A DNA stretch of 53,037 nucleotides from Pseudobutyrivibrio ruminis. Lineage in GTDB: Bacteria > Bacillota > Clostridia > Lachnospirales > Lachnospiraceae. Under the pieces are notes generated by a model, which had not been told where the DNA came from, did not search any database, and worked only from the letters and a program-made list of their open reading frames with translations. A program made the translations under genes and the position numbers. The stretch lies in assembly GCF_015057245.1 (NCBI RefSeq), contig NZ_SVET01000019.1, forward strand, positions 1 to 53,037, written 5' to 3'. Below are positions 8,789 to 18,020 of the stretch, in pieces (the first letter of the stretch is position 1; the number at the start of each line of letters is the position of its first letter).

Positions 8789-8806
8789 TTGTTAAAATCT
8801 TGACAT
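8789..8806 (+). promoter_or_regulatory. Candidate Rex operator upstream of rex
   Basis: TTGTTAA (8789-8795), a 4-base spacer and TTGACAT (8800-8806) match the clostridial Rex consensus TTGTTAANNNNTTAACAA at 12 of 14 fixed positions. The right half contains the -35 box of rex, so binding would block RNA polymerase. Autoregulation by Rex is inferred. Confidence 0.65.
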
Positions 8807-8828
8807 AGTTTTTGTGTGATTTTATAAT
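8800..8828 (+). promoter_or_regulatory. Promoter of rex
   Basis: Perfect consensus boxes TTGACA (8800-8805) and TATAAT (8823-8828) are separated by 17 bases. The start point would be near 8835, about 28 bases before the rex start codon. Confidence 0.9.
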
Positions 8829-8862
8829 TAAGATTGAAAATTGTAATTAGGAGGTATATGGT

Positions 8863-9489
8863 TTGGATAAACAGATTTCACAAGCAGTCATCAGAAGACT
8901 TCCTAGGTACTACAGATATTTGGGCGAACTTTTAGACGATGGTGTTGAAAGAATTTCATCTAATGATTTAAGTAAAAGAATGCATGTTACTGCATCTCAG
9001 ATTAGACAGGATCTTAATAATTTTGGTGGCTTTGGCCAGCAGGGTTATGGCTATAATGTTGCTTATTTACATGATGAAATAGGAAATATCTTGGGAGTTA
9101 ACGAAACACATAATGTTATCGTTATTGGCGCTGGTAACTTAGGCCAGGCTATTGCAGGTTATGTAAAATTTGAGCGTGTAGGTTTTAAGATTATTGGATT
9201 ATTTGATGTTAATCCTGAGCTTAAAGGAAAATTGGTTAGAGACATTCCTGTTCAGATGCTTGATGAGCTTCCTGAGTTTATTAAGCATAATGATGTGGAA
9301 ATAGCAGCTTTAACATTACCTAAGTCAAATGCAAGATCTACAGCATTAAAGCTTGTTTCTCTTGGCGTTCATGCTATTTGGAACTTTGCTCATGTTGATT
9401 TAGATGATATTCCTGATGTTATTATAGAAAATGTTCATTTATCAGATAGTTTAATGCAACTTTCTTATAACATTACTCAGCAGAAGTAG
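8863..9489 (+). CDS. rex: Redox-sensing transcriptional repressor Rex
   Basis: Rex senses the NADH/NAD+ ratio and represses fermentation and NADH-reoxidising genes when NAD+ is high. The 208 residues hold an N-terminal winged helix (about 1-80, with the conserved ASQIRQDLNNFGGFGQQGYGY region) and a Rossmann domain with GAGNLGQA near residue 90. The start is TTG 8863: the protein begins MDKQISQAVIRRLPRYYRYL as in the family, and AGGAGG at 8849-8854 has an 8-base spacing. The ATG at 8858 is out of frame. It lies behind an ABC-F gene, has its own promoter with an apparent Rex operator, and leads into an unknown gene. Confidence 0.96.
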   Translation: MDKQISQAVIRRLPRYYRYLGELLDDGVERISSNDLSKRMHVTASQIRQDLNNFGGFGQQGYGYNVAYLHDEIGNILGVNETHNVIVIGAGNLGQAIAGYVKFERVGFKIIGLFDVNPELKGKLVRDIPVQMLDELPEFIKHNDVEIAALTLPKSNARSTALKLVSLGVHAIWNFAHVDLDDIPDVIIENVHLSDSLMQLSYNITQQK

Positions 9490-9499
9490 GTGAATGTAT

Positions 9500-10258
9500 A
9501 TGGCGGACAGGGATTTTACAACTGCCATTTCCAAAATCAAGGTTCCTATGCTTATTTTGGATCAGAAATGGCATAGACTTTTTGCATTAGGCGGAAAGCC
9601 AGAACAGGTTAAAGAGCTTGAAAAGCAGGAAAATGACTTACTTAAACGTGAGGCAGAGCTTAAAAAGGAGCTAAAAGACCTTAAAAAGGTCAAAGAGAAT
9701 TTGATGGCTTCTGTTATGTCCAATATGGAAGGCACATCAGATTTAGTTTCAAAGAAGCTTGATGATGATAAAAGGCTTTTGGAAGAATGCAAAGAACGCA
9801 TCGAATCTAACGAAGAAGAACTTAGTGGGCTTCCACAGCAGACAGATGATGTTAACCGAGAGTTGATGTTAGCTACCATGGATTATTGCTACGACAAGCT
9901 TCGTACCAATTCCACAGAAGCCGAGGAAATCACTAACTGGATTAAGGATGTAAGGGTTCAACTTAAGAAAAACGTTATTCGTAAGCATAATCGTGAGATT
10001 AACAATAAAGAGATTTATTCATACATGCATGATGTGTTTGGCATGGAAGTGCTAAATCTATTTGACATGCAGAATGGAGATTTCTATATTGGTACAATCG
10101 ACGACAAGGGCGAGCCTGTAAAAACACCTGCGGACAAGCAGGATGAAAGCGACAAAACAGACCTTTCAGATATTCAGTTAGAAGAAGTTGATTTGGATGC
10201 TGTTTCCAAGGAATCAAAAGAAGATACAGAGGAAGCTGAGGCTTCACCAGAGGAATAG
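9500..10258 (+). CDS. Unknown coiled-coil protein cotranscribed with rex
   Basis: I do not recognise this family. The 252-residue product has no signal peptide or membrane segment. A short N-terminal part (about 1-35, with KVPMLILDQKWHRLF) is followed by a long Lys/Glu-rich heptad region (about 38-115), a helical middle with many charged residues, and a very acidic Asp/Glu tail (about 210-252). ATG 9500 is preferred to ATG 9494 because AGGTG at 9488-9492, overlapping the rex stop, then has a normal spacing. It starts 10 bases after rex, so both are probably made from the rex promoter. It could be a cytoplasmic scaffold, but this is a guess. Confidence 0.7.
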   Translation: MADRDFTTAISKIKVPMLILDQKWHRLFALGGKPEQVKELEKQENDLLKREAELKKELKDLKKVKENLMASVMSNMEGTSDLVSKKLDDDKRLLEECKERIESNEEELSGLPQQTDDVNRELMLATMDYCYDKLRTNSTEAEEITNWIKDVRVQLKKNVIRKHNREINNKEIYSYMHDVFGMEVLNLFDMQNGDFYIGTIDDKGEPVKTPADKQDESDKTDLSDIQLEEVDLDAVSKESKEDTEEAEASPEE

Positions 10259-10273
10259 AATTCACTGTTTTTT

Positions 10274-10306
10274 AAAAGACTAAACACCATAATGTTTAGT
10301 CTTTTT
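10274..10306 (+). terminator. Terminator after the rex operon
   Basis: AAGACTAAACA (10276-10286) pairs with TGTTTAGTCTT (10293-10303) around a 6-base loop. A-run and T-run flanks make it usable in both directions. Confidence 0.88.
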
Positions 10307-10366
10307 CTTATATATATGGTATCATTATTAATGTGATAATTTACGTATTTCGAGAAAGGAGTATTT

Positions 10367-11248
10367 ATGGAAGACGGGTCCAATCCCTATTTAATTATTT
10401 TTTTATTGGCTGTTATTGTTATTGAAGCAATAGGGCTTATTATTTTGTACAGAAGGTCTAAGCAGGAAAATATCACCGAGGAAGATGTTATTTCCCTTGT
10501 AAACGAGGGCCATGAGGATGGAAATATCCTTGCATCCGAGGCTGCTATGATACAGAACATCTTTGAGTTCTCTGATACCGATGCAAAGGATATCATGACT
10601 CACAGAAAAAGCATAGTGGCTGTAAATGGCGATAGTACCTTGCGTGAGGCTATAAACTTTATAAATGAGAATAATATGAGCCGTTATCCGGTTTATATTG
10701 AGGATTTAGACAATATCATAGGCATTTTGCATATTAAGGATTTACTCACATACTATGACAAGGACATTGATAATGTAAAAGTTAAGGATTTACACGAGCT
10801 TATGTCAGTGGCAGAGTTCGTTCCCGAAACCCATGGAATCAATACATTATTCGCCAAAATGCAGTCTAAAAAGCGCCATATGGTGATTGTAGTTGACGAA
10901 TATGGACAGGTTTCCGGCTTACTTTCCATGGAGGATATTCTTGAGGAAATCGTTGGAAATATTGAGGATGAGCATGATGAGGAAGAAAACTCTATAGAGG
11001 TTAAGACAGAGGATTCGTTTGTGATGGATGGAGGAACTTCTCTTGAAGAGGTTGAAGAAATTCTTGGTACAAAGTTATCTGATGATTATGAAACTCTCAA
11101 TGGATACTTAATTTCCTTAAATGGCAAGATTCCAGAAGACGGTAGTTCCTTTACTTTGGAGGACGATAATTACGTTTTTTATATTAAAAATGTATCCGAT
11201 AAAGTCATAGATAGCGTATATGTTAGACGCAAAAGGCACGTTGAATAA
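10367..11248 (+). CDS. CBS-domain protein of the CorC/HlyC (hemolysin-like) family
   Basis: The 293 residues contain one N-terminal membrane segment (about 7-27), a tandem CBS pair (about 65-190: MTHRKSIVAV, NMSRYPVY, VVDEYGQVSGLLSMEDILEEIVG) and a C-terminal CorC-type transporter-associated domain (about 205-288). Members of this family are linked to magnesium and cobalt handling. The CBS pair probably binds an adenine nucleotide. The four-helix DUF21 channel domain of full-length family members is absent, so this is the short accessory type and not a transporter by itself. AAAGGAG precedes the ATG. Confidence 0.85.
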   Translation: MEDGSNPYLIIFLLAVIVIEAIGLIILYRRSKQENITEEDVISLVNEGHEDGNILASEAAMIQNIFEFSDTDAKDIMTHRKSIVAVNGDSTLREAINFINENNMSRYPVYIEDLDNIIGILHIKDLLTYYDKDIDNVKVKDLHELMSVAEFVPETHGINTLFAKMQSKKRHMVIVVDEYGQVSGLLSMEDILEEIVGNIEDEHDEEENSIEVKTEDSFVMDGGTSLEEVEEILGTKLSDDYETLNGYLISLNGKIPEDGSSFTLEDDNYVFYIKNVSDKVIDSVYVRRKRHVE

Positions 11249-11269
11249 AAGGCCGTGATTTGTTATAAT
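11241..11269 (+). promoter_or_regulatory. Likely promoter of the yebC-type gene
   Basis: TTGAAT (11241-11246), a 17-base spacer and a perfect TATAAT (11264-11269) lie across the end of the CBS gene and before the YebC start. Confidence 0.6.
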
Positions 11270-11307
11270 TTTTTGAGATTTAGAATAGAAAAGAGGTAAA
11301 TAATTTT

Positions 11308-12036
11308 ATGTCAGGACATTCAAAGTTCGCAAATATTAAGCACAAAAAAGAAAAGAATGATGCTGCAAAGGGTAAGATTTTTACAATAATTGGTCGTGAG
11401 ATCGCTGTAGCAGTTAAGGAAGGCGGCCCAGACCCTAATAATAATTCTAAGCTTCGTGATGTTATCGCTAAGGCTAAGGCTAACAACGTACCAAATGCAA
11501 CAATTGAAAATGGTATCAAGAAGGCTGCTGGTAACGCAGATGCTGTAAATTACGAGTCTGTTACATACGAAGGATATGGTCCTAACGGTACAGCTATTAT
11601 CGTTGACTGCCTTACAGACAATCGTAACCGTACAGCTGCTAACGTTCGTTCAGCATTTACAAAGGGCGGCGGAAGCATCGGTACACCAGGTTGCGTATCT
11701 TTCATGTTTGATAATAAGGGGCAGATTATCGTTTCTAAAGAGGATTGCTCTATGGAAGCTGATGATCTTATGATGATTGCACTTGATGCAGGTGCAGAAG
11801 ATTTCTCTGAGGAAGAGGATTGCTTCGAAATCTATACAGCTCCAGAGGATTTCTCAGCAGTTAGAGAAGCTCTTGAGGCTGAAAACATTCCTATGGCTGA
11901 TGCTGAGGTTACAATGATTCCTCAGACATACGTTGATCTTACAGATGAGCAGGATCTCTACAAAATCAACAAGATTCTTGATCTTCTTGATGATGACGAT
12001 GATGTTCAGAACGTATATCACAACTGGAATGAATAA
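11308..12036 (+). CDS. YebC/PmpR (TACO1) family regulator
   Basis: The 242-residue protein matches the family end to end: it begins MSGHSKFANIKHKKEKNDAAKGK and carries GYGPNGTAIIVDCLTDNRNRT. YebC-type proteins were first called transcriptional regulators; more recent work on family members links them to relief of ribosome stalling at proline-rich sequences. The sequence does not decide between these. The product is acidic at its C-terminus. It is preceded by its own likely promoter and followed 24 bases later by glgA, so the two may be cotranscribed. Confidence 0.94.
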   Translation: MSGHSKFANIKHKKEKNDAAKGKIFTIIGREIAVAVKEGGPDPNNNSKLRDVIAKAKANNVPNATIENGIKKAAGNADAVNYESVTYEGYGPNGTAIIVDCLTDNRNRTAANVRSAFTKGGGSIGTPGCVSFMFDNKGQIIVSKEDCSMEADDLMMIALDAGAEDFSEEEDCFEIYTAPEDFSAVREALEAENIPMADAEVTMIPQTYVDLTDEQDLYKINKILDLLDDDDDVQNVYHNWNE

Positions 12037-12060
12037 ATAAAAATTGAGGGGTTTATAATT

Positions 12061-13509
12061 ATGAATAAGATACTTTTCGCTGCTAGCGAGTGTGTACCAT
12101 TTGTCAAAACCGGCGGATTGGCAGATGTTTGTGGAGCACTTCCTAAGGAATTCTCAAAGGAGTACTTTGATGTAAGGGTGGTCTTGCCATACTACACATT
12201 TATTCCAGAGAAATACAAGAAGGACTTCAAGTTTTTAACTAGCTTCCAAATGAACATGGGACCACTTGTAGGTACTAGATATGTTGGCATTTTTGAATAT
12301 GAGTTAGATGGGGTTACTTACTACTTCATCGATAATCATGATTATTTCGATTGTTTCTATCCTTATTCTGAGGATAGATGGGATCTTGAAAAGTTTATAT
12401 TCTTTGATAAGGCTGTTTTATCAATGCTTCCACTTATCGGATTCCAGCCAAATCTTATTCATTGTCATGATTGGCAGACAGGCTTTATTCCTGTTTATTT
12501 AAAGAATGATTTCCAGGGAGACCAGTTCTTCTGGGGAATGAAATCAGTCATGACTATTCACAACCTTAAGTTCCAGGGTATGTGGGACACTAAGACGGTA
12601 GCTGGTATTTCGGGCTTGTCTATGAATTTATTTACTCCAGATAAGCTTGAATACAAAAAATGCGGAAATATGCTTAAAGGTGGTCTTGTTTATGCAGACT
12701 ATATCACAACAGTTTCTGCAACCTACTGTGACGAGATTCAGACCCCATACTATGGAGAGGGACTAGACGGCTTGCTTCGTGCTCGCCACTACGACATGCA
12801 GGGCATTGTTAATGGTATTGATAACGATGTATATGATCCTGCAAAGGACTCTAAAATCTACAAAAACTTTGATGTTTCTACATTCCGTAAAAACAAAAAG
12901 GTTAATAAGGCAAAGCTTCAGGCTGATTTAGGTCTTGAAGTTGATCCTAAGAAATACATGATTGGCCTTATTTCTAGACTTACTGATCAAAAGGGCCTTG
13001 ATCTTATCAATTATTGCATAGAAGGAATAGTTGATGATTTTACTCAGCTTGTTGTCATTGGAACAGGCGAGTCAAAGTACGAGAATATGTTCAGGCATTA
13101 TGCATGGAAATATCCAGAAAAGATTTCAGCTAACATTTGTTATGATGACAATCTTGCTCATAAGCTTTATGCGGCAGCGGACGCATTTTTGATGCCTTCA
13201 CGATTTGAGCCATGCGGCTTGACACAGCTTATTTCATTTAGATATGGAACAGTTCCAATTGTTCGTGAGACAGGTGGTCTTAGCGATACAGTTGAAGCTT
13301 TTGACGAGTACAAAAAGACTGGAGACGGATTCTCATTTGCGAATTATAATGGAGATGAGCTTCTTAACACTGTAAATTACAGTAAGTTTGTATTTTTCGA
13401 TAAAAAGACTCAGTGGAATAAAATGGTTGAGCGTGGTATGAACAAGAACTATTCTTGGGCTGTACAAAAAGAAAAATACGAAAATATTTACAACTATTTG
13501 ATAGGTTAA
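12061..13509 (+). CDS. glgA: Glycogen synthase (ADP-glucose type, GT5)
   Basis: GlgA adds glucose from ADP-glucose to the alpha-1,4-glucan chain for glycogen storage. At 482 residues it has the full two-lobed GT-B fold: the substrate-binding KTGGLADV near the N-terminus (Lys16), HCHDWQTGFIPVYLK, and in the C-terminal lobe SRLTDQKGLDL, PSRFEPCGLTQL and the RETGGLSDTV loop. No glgB, glgC or glgP is next to it, so the pathway is dispersed or distant. It starts 24 bases after the YebC gene and ends before a hairpin terminator. Confidence 0.95.
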   Translation: MNKILFAASECVPFVKTGGLADVCGALPKEFSKEYFDVRVVLPYYTFIPEKYKKDFKFLTSFQMNMGPLVGTRYVGIFEYELDGVTYYFIDNHDYFDCFYPYSEDRWDLEKFIFFDKAVLSMLPLIGFQPNLIHCHDWQTGFIPVYLKNDFQGDQFFWGMKSVMTIHNLKFQGMWDTKTVAGISGLSMNLFTPDKLEYKKCGNMLKGGLVYADYITTVSATYCDEIQTPYYGEGLDGLLRARHYDMQGIVNGIDNDVYDPAKDSKIYKNFDVSTFRKNKKVNKAKLQADLGLEVDPKKYMIGLISRLTDQKGLDLINYCIEGIVDDFTQLVVIGTGESKYENMFRHYAWKYPEKISANICYDDNLAHKLYAAADAFLMPSRFEPCGLTQLISFRYGTVPIVRETGGLSDTVEAFDEYKKTGDGFSFANYNGDELLNTVNYSKFVFFDKKTQWNKMVERGMNKNYSWAVQKEKYENIYNYLIG

Positions 13510-13523
13510 CAAATAGTAATTTA

Positions 13524-13554
13524 CAAAAGAGAATAGCTTGACTATTCTCTTTTG
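13524..13554 (+). terminator. Hairpin terminator after glgA
   Basis: CAAAAGAGAATAG (13524-13536) pairs perfectly with CTATTCTCTTTTG (13542-13554) around a 5-base loop. Only four T follow within the stem end, so termination may be partial. Confidence 0.7.
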
Positions 13555-13572
13555 ATTGTAAGAGGTTATATA

Positions 13573-16332
13573 TTGGCAACAAAAGGGACGAATAATTCTA
13601 AAAGAAAATCAAATAATTCCCGCAGAAACACTACTAAAAAAAGCAACAACAAATCTACTTCCACAAGAGCTAAAAAGGCTTCTATGGAGGTTGAATTTGA
13701 GGACCCATTTTTCGAGGATTCTTCAAAGGAAATTATCCTTTGGGGTTCTTTAGTGCTGTGCATTTTACTTTGCATTAGCAATGTTGGGCTTGGCGGAGTT
13801 GTAGGTAATGCCATTGCCGATTTCTTGTTTGGTATTTTTGGCATTATTCAGTTTATCTTGCCTTTTATGGTTGCATTTTCTGCATTTTTCATAATTTCTA
13901 ATTATGGTAATAAGGTGGCAGTGGCAAAGGTTATTGCAGGTTCTGTTTTACTTATTTTTATTAGCGTATTTGTGGAGCTTATCATTCATGGGCAGGATGT
14001 ATTAGGACCACTTTCTACATTTGAATATTCAAGGGATAACCACAATGGTGGTGGCCTTTTAGGTGGCGCCATCGTTTTTGGAATATATGATAGCTTCGGT
14101 TTGTTTGGAGCTTACTTAATAGATATTATCGCAATGGTTGTTTCAACCATCATCATTATTGAACGTTTCGCTTTCGATAGAGTGCAGCAATCATCTAGAT
14201 ATCATGCTGATAGGGCAGCTGCTAAAAGACGTGCTAGAAGAGAACGTCAGCTTATGGAACGTGAAGCAAATCAGACCAGATATAATTCTGACCGTCAGGC
14301 TATTATTGATAAAATAAACGAAGAAAAAGCTCTCGAGCTTGAGCAGATGAATCAAAAGGGTGGTTCAAGAAGAGAGAGAAAGCATTCTGGTGTTACTACA
14401 AACACAACACTTATGCCAGATTTTTCAGAGGCATCATTGTCTGCCGATGGCGTTAACGAAATCAAAATCAACATGGCAGAGGGAGAGTCTGATGTGGAAG
14501 TTACAAACACAAGCAGACATCGCCTTCGTTCCGGAGATAAAAAGTCTAAGAGCACACATTCTTTCAAGAATGTTACACCTCTTGTGGCTACAAACGAATC
14601 AGCTACATTTATTGAGCCAGAACAGCCAGTAGTGGTTGAGCCAAAGGTTGCTGTTGCACCTAAGCCAGTGGAGCCTGTTATTAATACTCCAGCTCCAACA
14701 CCTGCTCCAGAGCCTACACCAGAGCCAGAAGCAGTTATGGAACCAGTGACTTCTACTAGAAAGCCTAAGCCATCGGCTTCTACTCAGGCAGAAATCGAAG
14801 ATTCTTCAGAGTCTCTTAGAGCTTCTATTGAGTCAGATAAAAAGAAACCTAAGAAGCCATTTAAGCTTCCACCTATTTCATTACTTAAGGATGCTAAGAA
14901 GGGTGCAGGAGATTCTAGAGAGTATCTTCAGGAGATGGCTGGTAAGCTACAGCGTACACTTGGCAATTTTGGTGTTCAGGCTAATGTTACTGAGGTTACC
15001 TTGGGACCATCAGTTACTCGTTATGAGCTTGAAATCGCAGAGGGTACTAGAGTATCAAAGGTTGTAAACCTTTCTGATGATATTAAGCTTAATATGGCTG
15101 TTACCGACGTTCGTATAGAAGCCCCAATTCCTGGCAAATCTGCTATTGGTATTGAGGTTCCAAATAAAGAAAAGACAATGGTTTCTTTCAAAGAGCTTGT
15201 ATCTTCGAAAGAATTCAAGAATGCTAAGTCAAAGATTTCCTTCTGCGTTGGAAAGGATATTTCTGGTAGCGTAGTTGTTGGAAATATTGAAAAGATGCCT
15301 CACCTTCTTATTGCAGGTGCTACAGGTTCTGGTAAATCAGTATGTATCAATACCATCATCATGAGTATCCTTTATCATGCCACACCTGATGAGGTTAAGA
15401 TGATAATGGTTGATCCAAAGATGGTAGAGCTTTCTGTATACAATGGAATTCCTCACCTTCTTTTACCTGTTATTACTGACGCTAAAAAGGCGGCAGGAGC
15501 TCTTCATTGGGCTGTAAAGGAAATGACAGATAGATACGAGCTTTTGGCAGCGGCAGGAGTGCGTAATATCGAAGGATTCAACGAAAAAGTTGATTCTGAT
15601 GCATTGCCTGAGTCTATACCAGAGGAAAAGCGTGTGAGAATGTCACAGCTTGTTATTATTCTGGATGAGGTTGCGGATCTTATGATGGTTGCTGCAGCCG
15701 ATGTAGAAGATTCAATTGTTAGATTGGCTCAGCTTGCTAGAGCTGCAGGTATTCACTTGATTATCGCTACTCAAAAGCCTACTGTTAATGTTATTACTGG
15801 TCTTATCAAGGCGAATGTTCCTTCAAGAATTGCTTTCTCTGTTTCATCTGGAACAGATTCACGTGTTATTCTTGATATGAATGGTGCAGAGGATTTGCTT
15901 GGAAATGGTGATATGCTTTATGCTCCACAGAATCTTTCTAAGCCTATTCGTGTACAGGGTGCCTTTGTCAGTGATGATGAAGTTAGTGCAGTAGTGGATT
16001 TCCTTAAAAATAATAACGAAAATGCAGAATACGATTCGAATATAGAGGCTCAAATTCAAAACTCTGAGACTGGATCTGGTTCAGTGTCAATCTCTGGAGA
16101 ACCTGATAATTCTAGAGATCAACTATTCAATGAAGCAGGTCGTCTTGTTATAGAAAATCAAAAGGGTTCTATTGGCTATCTTCAAAGAAACTTTAGGATA
16201 GGCTTTAATAGGGCGGCACGTATCATGGATCAGCTTGCGGAAGCAGGCGTTGTTGGTCCTGAAATGGGTACTAAACCTAGAGAAATACGCATGTCCATTT
16301 CAGAGTTTGAAGAACTAATAAAAGCAAATTAA
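13573..16332 (+). CDS. ftsK: FtsK/SpoIIIE family DNA translocase
   Basis: This membrane-anchored motor pumps DNA through the closing septum. The 919 residues have a basic N-terminal stretch, four membrane segments (about 45-200), a Pro/Glu-rich linker (about 330-420), the alpha-beta motor with Walker A GATGSGKSV near residue 582 and Walker B VIILDEVADL near 700, and a C-terminal gamma winged helix (about 850-915) that reads DNA polarity sequences. The start is TTG 13573, because AAGAGG at 13560-13565 is 7 bases upstream; the in-frame TTG at 13552 lies inside the terminator hairpin. Sequence alone cannot tell whether its main role is vegetative (FtsK) or sporulation (SpoIIIE). Confidence 0.94.
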   Translation: MATKGTNNSKRKSNNSRRNTTKKSNNKSTSTRAKKASMEVEFEDPFFEDSSKEIILWGSLVLCILLCISNVGLGGVVGNAIADFLFGIFGIIQFILPFMVAFSAFFIISNYGNKVAVAKVIAGSVLLIFISVFVELIIHGQDVLGPLSTFEYSRDNHNGGGLLGGAIVFGIYDSFGLFGAYLIDIIAMVVSTIIIIERFAFDRVQQSSRYHADRAAAKRRARRERQLMEREANQTRYNSDRQAIIDKINEEKALELEQMNQKGGSRRERKHSGVTTNTTLMPDFSEASLSADGVNEIKINMAEGESDVEVTNTSRHRLRSGDKKSKSTHSFKNVTPLVATNESATFIEPEQPVVVEPKVAVAPKPVEPVINTPAPTPAPEPTPEPEAVMEPVTSTRKPKPSASTQAEIEDSSESLRASIESDKKKPKKPFKLPPISLLKDAKKGAGDSREYLQEMAGKLQRTLGNFGVQANVTEVTLGPSVTRYELEIAEGTRVSKVVNLSDDIKLNMAVTDVRIEAPIPGKSAIGIEVPNKEKTMVSFKELVSSKEFKNAKSKISFCVGKDISGSVVVGNIEKMPHLLIAGATGSGKSVCINTIIMSILYHATPDEVKMIMVDPKMVELSVYNGIPHLLLPVITDAKKAAGALHWAVKEMTDRYELLAAAGVRNIEGFNEKVDSDALPESIPEEKRVRMSQLVIILDEVADLMMVAAADVEDSIVRLAQLARAAGIHLIIATQKPTVNVITGLIKANVPSRIAFSVSSGTDSRVILDMNGAEDLLGNGDMLYAPQNLSKPIRVQGAFVSDDEVSAVVDFLKNNNENAEYDSNIEAQIQNSETGSGSVSISGEPDNSRDQLFNEAGRLVIENQKGSIGYLQRNFRIGFNRAARIMDQLAEAGVVGPEMGTKPREIRMSISEFEELIKAN

Positions 16333-16348
16333 AAGGGAGTCATTTCAA

Positions 16349-18019
16349 ATGAAGTCAGACATTCAAATCGCTCAGGAAGCACAAATGGTCAATATCAAGG
16401 AGGTAGCCGCTTCACTTGATATCAGGGAGGATGATTTAGAGTTTTATGGAAAATATAAGGCTAAATTATCTGATGAATTGTTATCCGAAATTCAGGGTAA
16501 TAAAGACGGCAAGCTTGTGCTTGTAACTGCAATCAATCCAACACCAGCTGGAGAAGGAAAAACTACAACTTCTGTTGGCTTAGGTCAGGCAATGGGAGTT
16601 CTTGGTAAGAAGGCATGTCTTGCCCTTAGAGAGCCTTCACTTGGACCTTGCTTTGGTATCAAAGGTGGTGCCGCAGGTGGTGGATATGCTCAGGTTGTTC
16701 CAATGGAAGACTTGAACCTTCACTTTACTGGTGATTTTCATGCTATTACATCTGCAAATAATTTGCTTGCAGCTATGCTTGATAATCACATTCAGCAGGG
16801 TAATTCACTAGGAATTGATCCTAGACAGATTGTATGGAAGCGATGTCTTGATATGAATGACAGAGCCCTTAGAAATATTGTCGTAGGTCTTGGAGCAAAG
16901 GCAGATGGAATGGTTCGAGAGGATCATTTTGTTATTACAGTAGCCTCTGAAATCATGGCTATTCTTTGCCTTGCAAACGACATGAAAGATTTGAAAGAGC
17001 GACTTGGAAGAATCATTGTTGCTTATAGTTTTGACGGAAAGCCTGTTACTGCTAATGATTTACAGGCTACAGGCGCTATGGCAGCCCTGCTTAAGGATGC
17101 CTTAAAGCCTAATATGATTCAGACACTTGAGCACACACCAGCTATAGTTCATGGTGGCCCATTTGCAAATATTGCACATGGATGCAACTCTGTTAGAGCT
17201 ACAAAGGCTTCAATGAAGCTTGCAGATATCACAATTACTGAGGCTGGTTTCGGTGCTGATCTTGGTGCTGAAAAGTTTTTTGATATCAAGTGTAGAATGG
17301 CAGGCTTGAAGCCTGATGCTGTTGTTTTAGTGGCAACTGTTCGTGCTTTAAAATATAATGGTGGTGTTCCTAAAACAGAGCTTACTACAGAAAACTTAGA
17401 TGCTTTAAAGAAGGGTATTGTTAACCTTGAAAAGCATATTGAAAACCTTCAGAAATATAATGTACCAGTAGTAGTTACTCTTAACTCATTTATTACTGAT
17501 ACAGAAGCAGAGACTAACTTCGTTAGAGAATTCTGCGAGTCTCGTGGATGTGAATTTGCTCTTTCTGAGGTTTGGGAGAAAGGTGGACAAGGCGGCGTAG
17601 AGCTTGCAAAGAAGGTTCTTTATGTTCTAGAAAATAAAGAAAGCAATTTCAAGCCACTTTACGATGATTCACTTTCACTTAAAGATAAGATTAAAACCGT
17701 TGCAACAGAGATTTACGGCGCAAAGGATGTGGCATACTCAGCTGCAGCTGAACGCGAATTAAAGAGAATAGAAGAGCTTGGAATGGGAGATTTCCCAGTA
17801 TGTATGGCAAAGACTCAGTATTCATTATCTGATGATGCTACTAAGCTTGGCCGTCCAACAGATTTCACTTTAAATGTTCGCGAAGTATATGCTTCAGCTG
17901 GCGCAGGTTTTGTAGTTGCTGTAACAGGAAGCATTATGACAATGCCAGGCCTTCCAAAACAGCCAGCTGCCAACAATATCGATGTTACTGACGATGGAGT
18001 AATTACAGGATTGTTCTAA
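16349..18019 (+). CDS. fhs: Formate-tetrahydrofolate ligase
   Basis: Fhs condenses formate with tetrahydrofolate using ATP to give 10-formyl-THF, feeding one-carbon metabolism and purine synthesis. The 556 residues match the family length. The ATP-binding loop PTPAGEGKTTTSVGL lies near residues 65-80, followed by GIKGGAAGGGYAQVVPMED and the C-terminal TGSIMTMPGLPKQPAA segment. AGGGAG precedes the ATG. The gap to ftsK is only 16 bases, so no folate riboswitch fits upstream. The next gene begins one base after the stop, implying cotranscription. Confidence 0.97.
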   Translation: MKSDIQIAQEAQMVNIKEVAASLDIREDDLEFYGKYKAKLSDELLSEIQGNKDGKLVLVTAINPTPAGEGKTTTSVGLGQAMGVLGKKACLALREPSLGPCFGIKGGAAGGGYAQVVPMEDLNLHFTGDFHAITSANNLLAAMLDNHIQQGNSLGIDPRQIVWKRCLDMNDRALRNIVVGLGAKADGMVREDHFVITVASEIMAILCLANDMKDLKERLGRIIVAYSFDGKPVTANDLQATGAMAALLKDALKPNMIQTLEHTPAIVHGGPFANIAHGCNSVRATKASMKLADITITEAGFGADLGAEKFFDIKCRMAGLKPDAVVLVATVRALKYNGGVPKTELTTENLDALKKGIVNLEKHIENLQKYNVPVVVTLNSFITDTEAETNFVREFCESRGCEFALSEVWEKGGQGGVELAKKVLYVLENKESNFKPLYDDSLSLKDKIKTVATEIYGAKDVAYSAAAERELKRIEELGMGDFPVCMAKTQYSLSDDATKLGRPTDFTLNVREVYASAGAGFVVAVTGSIMTMPGLPKQPAANNIDVTDDGVITGLF

Positions 18020-18020
18020 A

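Noticed and set aside
13552..13572. Upstream TTG as ftsK start
   Set aside because: It lies inside the glgA terminator hairpin; TTG 13573 has a well-spaced AAGAGG.
16333..16348. Tetrahydrofolate riboswitch in front of fhs
   Set aside because: Only 16 bases separate ftsK and fhs, too short for any riboswitch.
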